From an uncultured Treponema sp. (lineage in GTDB: Bacteria > Spirochaetota > Spirochaetia > Treponematales > Treponemataceae), in contig CAMVCB010000006.1 in the NCBI GenBank assembly GCA_947165895.1, positions 186,001 to 250,000 of the forward strand: 64,000 nt of DNA, read 5' to 3'. This document shows, in pieces, positions 1-8,017 of the stretch. A program made the position numbers and the translations under genes. A model generated the notes under the pieces. The model was not told the DNA's origin. It saw only the letters and a program-made list of their open reading frames with translations, and made no database searches. The stretch's first letter is position 1; each line of letters begins with the position of its first letter.

Positions 1-30
1 TGCACACTGACTGTGGCAAAAGACTGTTAC
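1..30 (+). repeat. direct repeat, left copy
   Basis: Thirty bases that recur at 24,877-24,906 in the same orientation with one mismatch. The match starts at the window edge and may extend further left. It lies inside coding sequence at both places. Confidence 0.75.
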
Positions 31-759
31 TATTATCCACTACCTTACAGCGAGGAAACTGTACGAAAAGCGTCGAAAGGCTTTGCTCTGCCAGGCGTCA
101 TCGGCATTAGGAACAGAGAGAAACTTGTTGAAACCGGCAAAGCCATTACCGGCTGCGTGGTTACAAGACTTGAATATAACAATATTCTTGCTCTGTTCCT
201 TTTGCTTTTTTATTCTGATGACAAGTTTGATATTCTTGTTGATAGAGTTTGTGAAAAGCTTATTTATAAAAATGTATCTGTAAAAGAATTTGAACTTAGA
301 GCAGAAAACAAAGAAGCATTTTATTTTAGATTTGATGTAAAAGAAAATGAAGATTCTTATATAACTGGCTGGGATATTACTACACCATCTTTGCCCTGGA
401 ACCAGTGCCGCACTTATTATTATGACGGTCACAGAGTAATTGCTGACTTGAAGACACTGCCTCTTGTTTACCGTTTTGAGCTTAGTGGCAAGTTTACTGA
501 AAAAACAAAGTACCAGCTTACTCTTTACTTTCCATTAAACACAGAGCATTACCCGACACAGAATAAAATTGAAAAGCTTACAATTCAGATAGATGCCAGG
601 AATGGAATCTGGCTGGACCTTTATGACTTGAAGCCTCTGGATGATATGGTGGACATCAACTGTGCTGACACAGTGCTTTGTTACCAGAAGTTTGAAGTAA
701 CTGGAATTGTAGTTTTTAATATTCGAAACGCTGAACAAAATACACAGGTGGTACTATGA
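1..759 (+). CDS. phage structural protein, 5'-truncated by window edge
   Basis: The reading frame is open from base 1, so the true start lies outside the window; the first in-window start is GTG at 13. About 250 residues are visible, rich in Tyr, Phe and Asp, with alternating hydrophobic stretches suggesting beta structure and no catalytic motif I recognise. The stop overlaps the start of the next gene, as is typical for phage late operons. The first ten codons (CTLTVAKDCY) nearly duplicate the N-terminus of the small gene at 24,856. A structural role is inferred only from the neighbouring lysis and tail-like genes. Confidence 0.6.
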   Translation, partial: CTLTVAKDCYYYPLPYSEETVRKASKGFALPGVIGIRNREKLVETGKAITGCVVTRLEYNNILALFLLLFYSDDKFDILVDRVCEKLIYKNVSVKEFELRAENKEAFYFRFDVKENEDSYITGWDITTPSLPWNQCRTYYYDGHRVIADLKTLPLVYRFELSGKFTEKTKYQLTLYFPLNTEHYPTQNKIEKLTIQIDARNGIWLDLYDLKPLDDMVDINCADTVLCYQKFEVTGIVVFNIRNAEQNTQVVL

Positions 760-2249
760 GATTTTACGAGTTACCACCTGAAGTTGAAAATAAAATTCGC
801 GATACAGACAGCCGCCCATTTGTAAGAGTTGTATTTGAGCTTGCAGATGGTGATGTTTATATTCCAGATTCTGACATATTTGAATGTGTTGCAACCTCAT
901 ATAAAACAGAAGCCGGTGGAATTGTAAACTGCGGTGAACTTCTTCTTAAAGGTCTTTATGATGTAGAGCATAACGCTGAATATACAACAGGGCTTGGTGT
1001 TCAGATATGGTATTGTTTTGGAGAACGTGAAAACACTTTTTTCCGCTTTCACCTTTTTGTTGATGATAATGGATTTCAGAGCCAAGAGACAGGATATCTT
1101 GATAAGACTACCAAGGTACGCTTAATTGATTTGAGCTCTAAGCTTGATGATACAAAGCTGCAGCATAACTGGACTGATGCGCAGACTGTGGTTCACTCTG
1201 TTGTTTGTGACAGAACGAATCCTGAAAACTCACTTGTTCATATCATCGCAAAACGCGGCGGACTTAATGTAAATGAAATAAACTGTGGCTCTCTTCCTTT
1301 TGATATTCCTTATGTGATTGTTGTAGGTTCTGCCTGGAAAGAACTCTGTGCACTGGCAAAAGCTTATGACGCTGTTGTGGAATGCGGTAAGGATCTGACT
1401 CTTTCTTTTATTGAAAGTCCTTATGATGTTGAAAATGAATATTCTGAAGAAAGCGATTTTTCATTGGATGAAACAGAAATCACTCATTACAGATTTTTCA
1501 ATAATAACGATAAGTACGCAAACAACGTAAGACTTAAATACACTCGTTATGTTCAGACTGAACGCCAGGAGCTCTGGTCCTACTCTGATGCACCTGTGTG
1601 GTACGACGAGGATATGAAGCCTTATTATCCGTTCACGGATGATTCTAGAAAAATCATTTCTGATAACGATTATCAGGCTATTTATACGGCTAAGAACGAG
1701 GAAGGTAAAACTCGTAATGTTGTGTATGCGGACCAGCTAGATTCTGAGCAGGACTTCTTGAATGCAATTGAAGTGACTGGCGAAGATAAGCCTGTTGTAA
1801 TTCAGTACGACACTACAACTTATAAAGACCGTGCAATTGTGCAGCTTGGTCGTGACGGAAAACTTATTGGACTTCGTAAAGCTTCAATTACAGGTCGTGC
1901 GATTATTTCTGAAACTAACTACAGCATTTTTGTAAAGGATGACAATGAGATTGCGGCTAAAGGTCAGATTGTCAAAAACGTGACTTCAAAGTTTCTGTCT
2001 GATGATTTATTTGAAGATGAACCTTTCTGTCAGCGACGTGCAAAAGATTTGCTGCAGGAATGTATTAACTGCAAAGGTGCTTATTACTTTACAACTTATC
2101 TTCCTCTGATTCATGCCCGCGTTGGGGCTTTTATGGATATCAGACTTAAAAAAGATTCTGCATTTAAGAAAGTGAGAATTGATGAACTCACATTCAGATA
2201 TAAAAAAGAAGAAGCCTTCTCCAGCGAAATCTGGGTAACGCGGGTTTAG
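756..2249 (+). CDS. phage tail/baseplate-type protein (hypothetical)
   Basis: A 497-residue protein starting MRFYELPPEVENKI, with ATG overlapping the previous stop. It is mixed alpha/beta, acidic and aromatic-rich, without signal peptide or membrane segment. The N-terminal part (RPFVRVVFELADGDVYIPDSD) and the length suit a tail or baseplate subunit. The position just upstream of a lysis cassette supports this. No family is recognised with certainty, so the function is inferred from context. Confidence 0.6.
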   Translation: MRFYELPPEVENKIRDTDSRPFVRVVFELADGDVYIPDSDIFECVATSYKTEAGGIVNCGELLLKGLYDVEHNAEYTTGLGVQIWYCFGERENTFFRFHLFVDDNGFQSQETGYLDKTTKVRLIDLSSKLDDTKLQHNWTDAQTVVHSVVCDRTNPENSLVHIIAKRGGLNVNEINCGSLPFDIPYVIVVGSAWKELCALAKAYDAVVECGKDLTLSFIESPYDVENEYSEESDFSLDETEITHYRFFNNNDKYANNVRLKYTRYVQTERQELWSYSDAPVWYDEDMKPYYPFTDDSRKIISDNDYQAIYTAKNEEGKTRNVVYADQLDSEQDFLNAIEVTGEDKPVVIQYDTTTYKDRAIVQLGRDGKLIGLRKASITGRAIISETNYSIFVKDDNEIAAKGQIVKNVTSKFLSDDLFEDEPFCQRRAKDLLQECINCKGAYYFTTYLPLIHARVGAFMDIRLKKDSAFKKVRIDELTFRYKKEEAFSSEIWVTRV

Positions 2250-2265
2250 ACTTCGGGAGGAAGTT

Positions 2266-2562
2266 ATAGAGAATATTGAATTGTTAGTTAAGTCTATGAA
2301 TGGCTTACAGGTTGAGCTTTCTGGATTCAGATCTGAAATGAAAGAATTTAAGAAAGCTGTTGAAAAAAGAATGGACTGCCTTGATACGAGGTCTACTGCC
2401 TGCCAGTTTAATCCGAATGTGTGTGCAACGGCTCGCAGACTTGAAGAACATATTAAAGCGGACAACGGCAAAGCAGGAAGAAATATGGCTTTAATTGCCT
2501 GTGTGATTTCCTGCTTTAATGTGGCGGTCACTGTAATCACGTTAATTGTGAGGGGCTTATGA
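2266..2562 (+). CDS. small coiled-coil membrane protein, lysis-module type
   Basis: About 98 residues: a charged N-terminal helix likely to form a coiled coil, a Cys-containing middle, and one C-terminal transmembrane helix (about 22 residues ending VITLIVRGL). This layout is common in phage holin-accessory or hemolysin-XhlA-like proteins. The start is uncertain. The ribosome-binding sequence GGGAGGAAG (2255-2263) best serves codon 2266, which is ATA, giving xENIELLVKSMNGLQ. Conventional alternatives are TTG at 2281 or ATG at 2296. The stop overlaps the next start. Confidence 0.6.
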   Translation: MENIELLVKSMNGLQVELSGFRSEMKEFKKAVEKRMDCLDTRSTACQFNPNVCATARRLEEHIKADNGKAGRNMALIACVISCFNVAVTVITLIVRGL

Positions 2563-3149
2563 ATGATAAGATTCGTGATTTGAAAATAAGGCTGATGCTG
2601 GAAGCGGAAAAAGAGCTGACGGAAGATTTGACTGAGGCTCAGCGTTACCAGTATTACCTGGGGCGGATGCAGTTTCTGCATTATGTGAGCGGTAAGGAAA
2701 ATCTTTTGGAAGCTGACTGTTCGGGCTCTGTTTGTCTTGCTCTTCTTCTTGCAACTGGGTGCGGGATTAGAGTTACTGCAGATGCCTTGTACAGAAAGTT
2801 TTTTACAAAGAAACAACCGGATGCCGGAGACATTAAAGCTGCTTTCTTTATTTCCAACTACGACAGGAAACTTGGAAACAGAATCTACCATGAGGGCGAA
2901 TGTGCTCACGTGGCTGGAGTTGCCGGAACTGATGTTGTATTGAACTGTGTAGAGCCTTATGCGGTGTTGAGGTCTCTTTCTGATATGAGGCCTGTCTACA
3001 ATGCGATGGATTATACCGTGGTTGTTAGAGGACTGGACCGCAGAGCTTTGCAGAAAGCTAGCGACGAGCGTTCTGATTTGTTTGGGGCTGATTATGAATT
3101 CTTAGAGTTCCAAAAAGCAATTAGTGAGGTAAAGCTAAAAAATTGCTGA
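2559..3149 (+). CDS. NlpC/P60-like cell-wall peptidase (candidate endolysin)
   Basis: A 196-residue protein with a DCSG motif (Cys54) followed by a hydrophobic helix, then His117 in ECAHVAGV and a following strand (YTVVVRGL). This Cys/His arrangement is that of papain-like NlpC/P60 peptidases, which cleave peptidoglycan stem peptides. There is no signal peptide, consistent with release through a phage holin; holin-like genes lie on both sides. The last codons (VKLKNC and stop) are supplied by the dispersed repeat at 3,128-3,216, so the native C-terminus may have been altered. Confidence 0.7.
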   Translation: MNDKIRDLKIRLMLEAEKELTEDLTEAQRYQYYLGRMQFLHYVSGKENLLEADCSGSVCLALLLATGCGIRVTADALYRKFFTKKQPDAGDIKAAFFISNYDRKLGNRIYHEGECAHVAGVAGTDVVLNCVEPYAVLRSLSDMRPVYNAMDYTVVVRGLDRRALQKASDERSDLFGADYEFLEFQKAISEVKLKNC

Positions 3150-3216
3150 ATCGCAATTTTTTTTAACGCTTTGCTATTGAACACCGGCCGCTCTGACCGG
3201 CGGCCTTACACAGGAG
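3128..3216 (+). repeat. dispersed leader repeat, copy 1
   Basis: An 89-nt unit shared with 30,720-30,807 and 51,383-51,473. It contains a terminator-like hairpin (AATTGC, loop TGAATC, GCAATT plus a T run), a spacer TTTGCTAT, and a second hairpin with stem GGCCG/CGGCC around the loop CTCTGACCGG. It ends in CAGGAG, the ribosome-binding site of the gene at 3,224. Its first bases are read as the 3' end of the upstream peptidase gene. Confidence 0.9.
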
Positions 3217-3223
3217 AAAGGTC

Positions 3224-3442
3224 ATGATTAGTTTTAGATTTCAGAGACTGGTTGAAAAGCTGCTTAGCGTGAAATTTGTAATCTTTATTGTTGCAACTGT
3301 ACTTCTTTGTTGTGGTGTTCTAGGCGGTGGCGAATGGTTGACTGTGGCTCTTACTGTAATTGCAGGAAGAGAGATTCAGAAGTTTAAGGATTTTAAAACT
3401 TCAAGGAAGGTATCTGATGAAGAAAGTTTGGGAAGTGATTAA
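3224..3442 (+). CDS. holin-like small membrane protein
   Basis: 72 residues with a short charged N-terminus, two closely spaced hydrophobic segments (about residues 17-34 and 37-48) separated by GGGEW, and a charged tail. Size, topology and position after the endolysin candidate suggest a phage holin, which would form inner-membrane lesions for lysis. The Shine-Dalgarno comes from the repeat element just upstream. The last 26 bases overlap the next gene in another frame. Confidence 0.55.
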   Translation: MISFRFQRLVEKLLSVKFVIFIVATVLLCCGVLGGGEWLTVALTVIAGREIQKFKDFKTSRKVSDEESLGSD

Positions 3443-3731
3443 GAAGTGTCTGGTATGGCTTGGCACAATAATTGCGGCTGTGTTTGCCGTGTTGTTTATT
3501 AAAGAGATGCCGAAACAAGTTCGGCATGACGGTGGACATTATGGCCATGATGATGAAAAGGAGGATGCGGATGAGATTAACAGGAAGGCTGCAGAAAAAC
3601 GTGACGAAGCAATTAAGCGTATTTCTGATTGTGATGCTCGGACTCTTGCAGAATCTTATGGGCCAGTCTGCGATGCAATTGCAGAAGGAAAAGAAAGATT
3701 CCGCCGTAGATGTTCCAGAACTGTCAATTGA
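3417..3731 (+). CDS. spanin-like membrane protein carrying an inserted palindrome
   Basis: A 104-residue protein starting at ATG 3417 behind AAGGAAGG. An N-terminal membrane helix (about residues 11-28) is followed by a charged, probably helical domain. This resembles the inner-membrane half of a two-component spanin (Rz-like), but the assignment rests on topology and overlap with the next gene only. Residues 30-38 (EMPKQVRHD) are encoded by a palindromic REP-like sequence at 3,507-3,527 and look like a recent in-frame insertion. The 3' 161 bases overlap the following gene out of frame. Confidence 0.5.
   Translation: MKKVWEVIKKCLVWLGTIIAAVFAVLFIKEMPKQVRHDGGHYGHDDEKEDADEINRKAAEKRDEAIKRISDCDARTLAESYGPVCDAIAEGKERFRRRCSRTVN
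3507..3527 (+). repeat. REP-like palindrome inside a coding region
   Basis: Perfect inverted repeat ATGCCGAA / TTCGGCAT with a 5-nt centre ACAAG. The sequence class resembles REP palindromes known as multicopy intergenic repeats in other bacteria. Here it is read in frame as MPKQVRH. Confidence 0.65.
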
Positions 3732-4008
3732 GGAAGTTATGCAAATTGCAGAAGAAGAAATTGAACGTACTGCTCAAGAGGCAGTTAAGGCTGCTTTATT
3801 GGAAACTGGTGGTGAGCTTGCTTTTGAAAAAGAGAGAGCTGACCAGTTGGAAAAACAGAAGTTGGCTCTTGAATTGGAAAACAAAAAATTGAAGGAAGCT
3901 GCAGAAAAGAAAAAGAATCAGTTTTTTTATGGAGCGTTGATTGGTGGTGCCGGTGGCGTTGTTGTAACTTCACTGGTGTTTGGTCTTATTGGAGGATTAG
4001 TAAAATGA
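3571..4008 (+). CDS. coiled-coil membrane protein overlapping the spanin-like gene
   Basis: 145 residues from ATG 3571, six bases after AAAAGGAGG; ATG 3565 lies directly against that site and is less likely. There is a positively charged N-terminus and a hydrophobic stretch resembling a signal sequence (SVFLIVMLGLLQNL). A long charged helix/coiled coil (residues about 45-115) and a Gly-rich C-terminal membrane helix (GALIGGAGGVVVTSLVFGL) follow. The out-of-frame overlap with the preceding gene recalls Rz/Rz1 spanin pairs, but no lipobox is visible. The function is therefore only suggested. Confidence 0.55.
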   Translation: MRLTGRLQKNVTKQLSVFLIVMLGLLQNLMGQSAMQLQKEKKDSAVDVPELSIEEVMQIAEEEIERTAQEAVKAALLETGGELAFEKERADQLEKQKLALELENKKLKEAAEKKKNQFFYGALIGGAGGVVVTSLVFGLIGGLVK

Positions 4009-4559
4009 TTACAAGTAAAGGAAAAGTTCGTGGATTGGTTACGATTACTGTTCGTGACTGTAATGGTAATGTGAAATATTTTAAGAACGGATTCTGGCGT
4101 TCCATTCTCCGATTGAAAGAACGTCCGATGATTTTCAAGCATCATAATACAATCACAAATCAGGGTGATGGTTTGATTGCGGACCTTCTGGTTAGTAATC
4201 CTACTCAGAATAAAGTAGATGCAACTAACGGCTATATGAGAGTTGGTACAGGATGGACCGGTTCTTCTCCTAAGAACAACACAGGAGTAAATACTCCGAC
4301 CGGTTCTTTCAAAAAGCTTGATTCTACATTCCCTAAAACTCAGGCGGCTTTTGGTTCTTCCGGACAGAACGTTGTTTTGTACAGAACTTCATTTGCTGCA
4401 GGTGATTTGAACGCTAACGGTATTAATGAAGTTGCCTTGATGAATGGAAATACTTCTGCTGCTAAGTGTCTTGCTTATGCCCAGATTACTCCTGCAGTAA
4501 ATGTGACTTCAGCAGATTCACTTCAGATTGACTGGCAGATTACTGTAAGCGGTTCTTGA
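4005..4559 (+). CDS. phage tail-fibre-type structural protein
   Basis: 184 residues, rich in Gly, Ser, Thr and Asn. The strand-rich C-terminus ends DSLQIDWQITVSGS, a pattern frequent in phage fibre or virion decoration proteins. The N-terminal motif ITNQGDGLIADLLV and the later GYMRVGTGWTGSSP also suit such proteins. The start overlaps the previous stop by 4 nt. A virion role is inferred from context and composition. Confidence 0.55.
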   Translation: MITSKGKVRGLVTITVRDCNGNVKYFKNGFWRSILRLKERPMIFKHHNTITNQGDGLIADLLVSNPTQNKVDATNGYMRVGTGWTGSSPKNNTGVNTPTGSFKKLDSTFPKTQAAFGSSGQNVVLYRTSFAAGDLNANGINEVALMNGNTSAAKCLAYAQITPAVNVTSADSLQIDWQITVSGS

Positions 4560-4560
4560 T

Positions 4561-5856
4561 ATGAGTAACTCAATTGTTGGAAACAATGGAAATCCTACCG
4601 ACTGTCTTGCCTGGCACGAAGTTGAAATTGGGGATGATGAATATGAGGACATGGAAGGTGAATTAGTTGATGAACAGGATATTTTTGCAAGACGTGCAAT
4701 AGTTCCGAAAAACTCTAATTCAACTATGGTAACTATTTATTATTACTATTATTCACCAAAATCTGAATGGTTCTGGGATTGGATGTATGGTGATCCATAC
4801 AGACCTGTAGTTCCTGTTGTATTTGCGGCTGATTCTAACTGGCAGCTTACACAATGTCTGAACGCTTCATTTTTTGAAACTTCATTTACTGGTCAAAGTG
4901 ACGGTTGGAAAGCCCTGAACGTAACTTTGACACGTAAGTTGGTAAAAAATGAAAGAATAGTTTTTGGCGTATATTCAGATATTCTTGGATATGCCTCTAC
5001 CGGCGAAATTGATAACTTTGAGACTACAACAAGTTACTTTTACTATAGTCGTGCAAGGCGTGAAAATTATGCTTCGCAAATTGCCTATATAAGTTCGCCA
5101 GATTTCATAAGTCAGCAGAGAAATATATTTAATGATTATGAAATTTGTTTGTATTTGCAATATGAAAATGAGATTGAATCTGTTGCTTATACAAGGACTG
5201 TACTTGGGAATGTAAGAGCTGCGACTGCAAATACCAGGAAACTTGTCTGGAAAAGAAACATACCATCATTGTGGAATCTTAGTTCTAGGCTGACAAGGAA
5301 AACAAATTGGAAAAGAAATGCTTCATCTGATGGAATTCTTTCTGCAGGAGCTTTCAGATCTAATCATCTAGCCAGGTCTGCAAGTGACAGTAAAAGTTTT
5401 TCTGATTCTTCTGATAAAAGGATTTTCTTTTTCAGACATCATGAGGACCAGAAAGGAATTACTGCAAGGAGTTATCGAACTATCAGAATGAAGATTGCAT
5501 ATTCTGACGGATTTTCTTTTTCTGATTCTCTGCAGCAACTTTTTCTGATTATTCGTTCTGTGTTCTCTACTGGTGGAGCATTGGATTCTTCAAGTCATAT
5601 AGCTGATTACAAGAGACTACCGGAATCAGTTGTTGATAATGAAGAACTTGTAATTCGCTCTGGTGATAACTTCCGCAGTTTTACAGATGAACTTGATTTT
5701 GAAGCTTTGCCGTTTGTATCACGCTTATTCTTCAGAACTGTTCAAACTGTAATGAGTTTCTGGGACTGGCTTCGTGGAAAGATTCGGGAAGCTAATAATG
5801 TGGCTTCTTTTTACTGTCCTATATGGACTGAGATTGAAATGGAGTGTTACATCTAA
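4561..5856 (+). CDS. large phage-associated protein, unrecognised
   Basis: 431 residues starting two bases after the previous stop. The N-terminal third is Tyr/Trp-rich and probably beta-structured (a run of five Tyr, then SPKSEWFWDWMYGDPYRP). The middle is Ser/Arg-rich and low in complexity, and the C-terminus carries WDWLRGKIREAN. No signal peptide is present. Placement after a fibre-like gene suggests a receptor-binding or tail-tip role, which is unproven. The stop codon lies inside a long hairpin. Confidence 0.5.
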   Translation: MSNSIVGNNGNPTDCLAWHEVEIGDDEYEDMEGELVDEQDIFARRAIVPKNSNSTMVTIYYYYYSPKSEWFWDWMYGDPYRPVVPVVFAADSNWQLTQCLNASFFETSFTGQSDGWKALNVTLTRKLVKNERIVFGVYSDILGYASTGEIDNFETTTSYFYYSRARRENYASQIAYISSPDFISQQRNIFNDYEICLYLQYENEIESVAYTRTVLGNVRAATANTRKLVWKRNIPSLWNLSSRLTRKTNWKRNASSDGILSAGAFRSNHLARSASDSKSFSDSSDKRIFFFRHHEDQKGITARSYRTIRMKIAYSDGFSFSDSLQQLFLIIRSVFSTGGALDSSSHIADYKRLPESVVDNEELVIRSGDNFRSFTDELDFEALPFVSRLFFRTVQTVMSFWDWLRGKIREANNVASFYCPIWTEIEMECYI

Positions 5857-5928
5857 AATTACATCCTTGTAATTTTAGATGTTGCAGTTTCGCTTTCGCA
5901 AAACTGCGATGTCGCGCATCCATGCGCG
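5849..5928 (+). other. three consecutive hairpins downstream of the tail gene
   Basis: First, a perfect 15-bp stem at 5849-5863/5868-5882 with loop TCCT, containing the upstream stop codon. Second, GCAGTTT/AAACTGC at 5884-5907. Third, CGCGCAT/ATGCGCG at 5913-5928 with a 2-nt loop. No T run follows, so an RNA-stabilising or processing role is as likely as termination. Confidence 0.7.
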
Positions 5929-5959
5929 CCCGCTACCGCGGAGGTTATAAGGAAGGTAT

Positions 5960-6256
5960 ATGAAACGTATATACAAAAACGAAACGAAGCTCAGGCTTCT
6001 GGTTGATACAAAATGTGACCTCTCAGGCTACGAGGACGTTACATTATGTTTAAGAAAGCCGGATGATTCTGTTGTTACTTTTGCAGCGGTTGTAAAGGAT
6101 ATTGAAAAAGGCGTTGTCTTTTATGATGTGCAAAGTGTTGATAATTTTGACCAGAGCGGCTGGTGGACTCTCTGGCCGGAAGTTCGTTTTGATGATGACA
6201 GGACGGCTTGTGGGCGTGCAGTTAGGTTCTTTGTTTTTGAGTCAGGAAGCGTATGA
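5960..6256 (+). CDS. small beta-rich phage protein
   Basis: 98 residues. The pattern LRLLVDTKCDLSGYEDVTLCLRKPDDSVV, then WWTLWPEVRFDDDRTACGRAVRFFVF, recalls the N-terminal beta domain of phage baseplate or receptor-binding proteins that starts with a bound-polymer description. That family assignment is tentative. The ribosome-binding site AAGGAAGG precedes the start. The stop overlaps the next start. Confidence 0.5.
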   Translation: MKRIYKNETKLRLLVDTKCDLSGYEDVTLCLRKPDDSVVTFAAVVKDIEKGVVFYDVQSVDNFDQSGWWTLWPEVRFDDDRTACGRAVRFFVFESGSV

Positions 6257-6579
6257 GACAGATAGATGATTACATTCCCATAGAGCTATGGCACGAGTCT
6301 AAAAACTTTTTAGAGGAAATAAACTGCGATATAGAAATCTATGAGAAGTTTAAGACTTTTGAAAAGAATCTGAATGAAGATGCTTTGAAGTTTGAGGCCT
6401 GGTGGAACTTCAAAAGGTATGCTGATTATCCTCATTCACTTTCGCTTCTTTATGACAACATCGTGAGAATTGATATAGAAATTGGCGGCTATGATATGCT
6501 GGATGGTTTTAGGAAACTTGAACAGAAGCTTGTATTGCTTTACAGGCTCTTAAAAGAAAACGGGATGACAAATGAGTGA
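6253..6579 (+). CDS. small helical phage protein, unrecognised
   Basis: 108 residues, predominantly helical and acidic, with Trp and Tyr clusters (LWHESKNFLEEIN, FEAWWNFKRYADYPHS). No signal peptide or catalytic motif is visible. It overlaps both neighbours by a few bases, so it is translated within the same polycistron. Confidence 0.5.
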   Translation: MRQIDDYIPIELWHESKNFLEEINCDIEIYEKFKTFEKNLNEDALKFEAWWNFKRYADYPHSLSLLYDNIVRIDIEIGGYDMLDGFRKLEQKLVLLYRLLKENGMTNE

Positions 6580-8014
6580 AAAATCAAAAAACAAAATAAC
6601 TGATGAAAAAGAAAGAGCTGCAATTGAAGAGCTTACCCGCGACTTAAAAGCAAACAAGTTTGTTAAAGGTGAAATGCAGTTTACGGATGTTACTAACCGT
6701 GATTATTTTTTGAAAGCTCATGGAGACCACATTCGTTTTTGTACTACCTGGAATAAGTTTTTAATCTGGAATGGAACCTGCTGGCAGACTGACACCAGGG
6801 CCGGCGTTGAAAGTTTGTGTGTAAGTTTTGTTCATAAGATGTACCGCGGAATGCGTGTAATAAATGATTTACAGCTGAGAAAGGATTTTGAAAAGCATCT
6901 GATTAAAAGTGAAAGCTTCCGCCGTATTCAGGCTCTTGTGGGGCTTTTAAAAGTTAGTGAGACAATTATTGTTGAAGACCATGAACTTGATACTGATGAA
7001 TATCTTTTTAATGTTCAGGGAAATACTCTTAATCTGAAAAACGGAAAAGGACTCCCTCCGGAGCCAAAAAATCTTATTACAAAGAAAAGTCAGTTTATCT
7101 ATAACAAAGAGGCAAAGTGCCCGACTTGGGACATGTTTCTGATGCAGATATTCAACAATGACTTAGACTTGATTCGCTTTGTTCAAAAAGCTATGGGTTA
7201 TGCAATGAGCGGCGATGTAAGTGAACAGTGTCTTTTTATTCTATGGGGAACTGGTGCCAATGGAAAATCTACATTCCTGAATGTGCTGCAATATCTATTT
7301 GGGGATTATGCCTGTTCAACCGGAACTGAAACTTTTATGAGAAAGACATCTGAAAACTCTAATGACCTGGCACGTCTTAAGGGGGCAAGGCTTGTTACAA
7401 CGAGTGAAGTTGAACAGGGAAAGCCGATTAGTGAAAGTTTAATTAAGCAGATTACTGGTGAAGATATGCTGATTGCCAGATTCCTATACGGTGAATATTT
7501 TTCCTTTAAGCCGACCTTCAAGATTTTTATGGCGACTAATCATAAACCAAAAATTAAGGGCTCTGATAATGGTATCTGGCGACGTATTAAAATGATTCCT
7601 TTTACAGTGACTATTCCTGCAGAACAGAGGGATAAAAATCTTAGCAATAAACTGATTGCTGAAAATTCAGGCATTTTGAACTGGTTGATTAAAGGTTATG
7701 CAATGTGGGCAAAGGAAGGTTTGAAGAATGAACCGGATGCGGTTCGAGAAGCTAATGAGGAATACCGCTTTGATATGGATTCTGTTGGTACGTTTGTGAC
7801 TGAATGTTTTGAAATGGATGCAAGTTTGAAATGGAAGCTTGGGAATAAGATTCTTTATGATACTTATTTGAAATGGTGCAACAAGAACAATGAGCGGCCT
7901 CTTAGTCATAAAGGACTTAGTATGCGGATGCAGGAGAAAGGCTTTAAGAGGTGTGTGTCTAATAGTCAGAGGTTTTGGGTGGGACTTGTGTTGAAGAATG
8001 AATGGAGGGGGTGA
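6572..8014 (+). CDS. phage/plasmid primase-helicase, P4 family C-terminal type
   Basis: 480 residues. The superfamily-3 helicase core includes a Walker A motif GTGANGKST (about residues 226-234), the acidic SEVEQGKPI region, the sensor-like MATNHKPKIKGSDNGIWRR, and a C-terminal region with a likely winged helix (EKGFKRCVSNSQRFWVGL). This is the D5_N/P4-type primase C-terminal architecture that drives replication initiation of phages and satellite elements. Having replication downstream of tail and lysis genes is unusual for a linear prophage map and suggests a permuted or satellite layout. Confidence 0.85.
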   Translation: MSEKSKNKITDEKERAAIEELTRDLKANKFVKGEMQFTDVTNRDYFLKAHGDHIRFCTTWNKFLIWNGTCWQTDTRAGVESLCVSFVHKMYRGMRVINDLQLRKDFEKHLIKSESFRRIQALVGLLKVSETIIVEDHELDTDEYLFNVQGNTLNLKNGKGLPPEPKNLITKKSQFIYNKEAKCPTWDMFLMQIFNNDLDLIRFVQKAMGYAMSGDVSEQCLFILWGTGANGKSTFLNVLQYLFGDYACSTGTETFMRKTSENSNDLARLKGARLVTTSEVEQGKPISESLIKQITGEDMLIARFLYGEYFSFKPTFKIFMATNHKPKIKGSDNGIWRRIKMIPFTVTIPAEQRDKNLSNKLIAENSGILNWLIKGYAMWAKEGLKNEPDAVREANEEYRFDMDSVGTFVTECFEMDASLKWKLGNKILYDTYLKWCNKNNERPLSHKGLSMRMQEKGFKRCVSNSQRFWVGLVLKNEWRG

Positions 8015-8017
8015 ACT

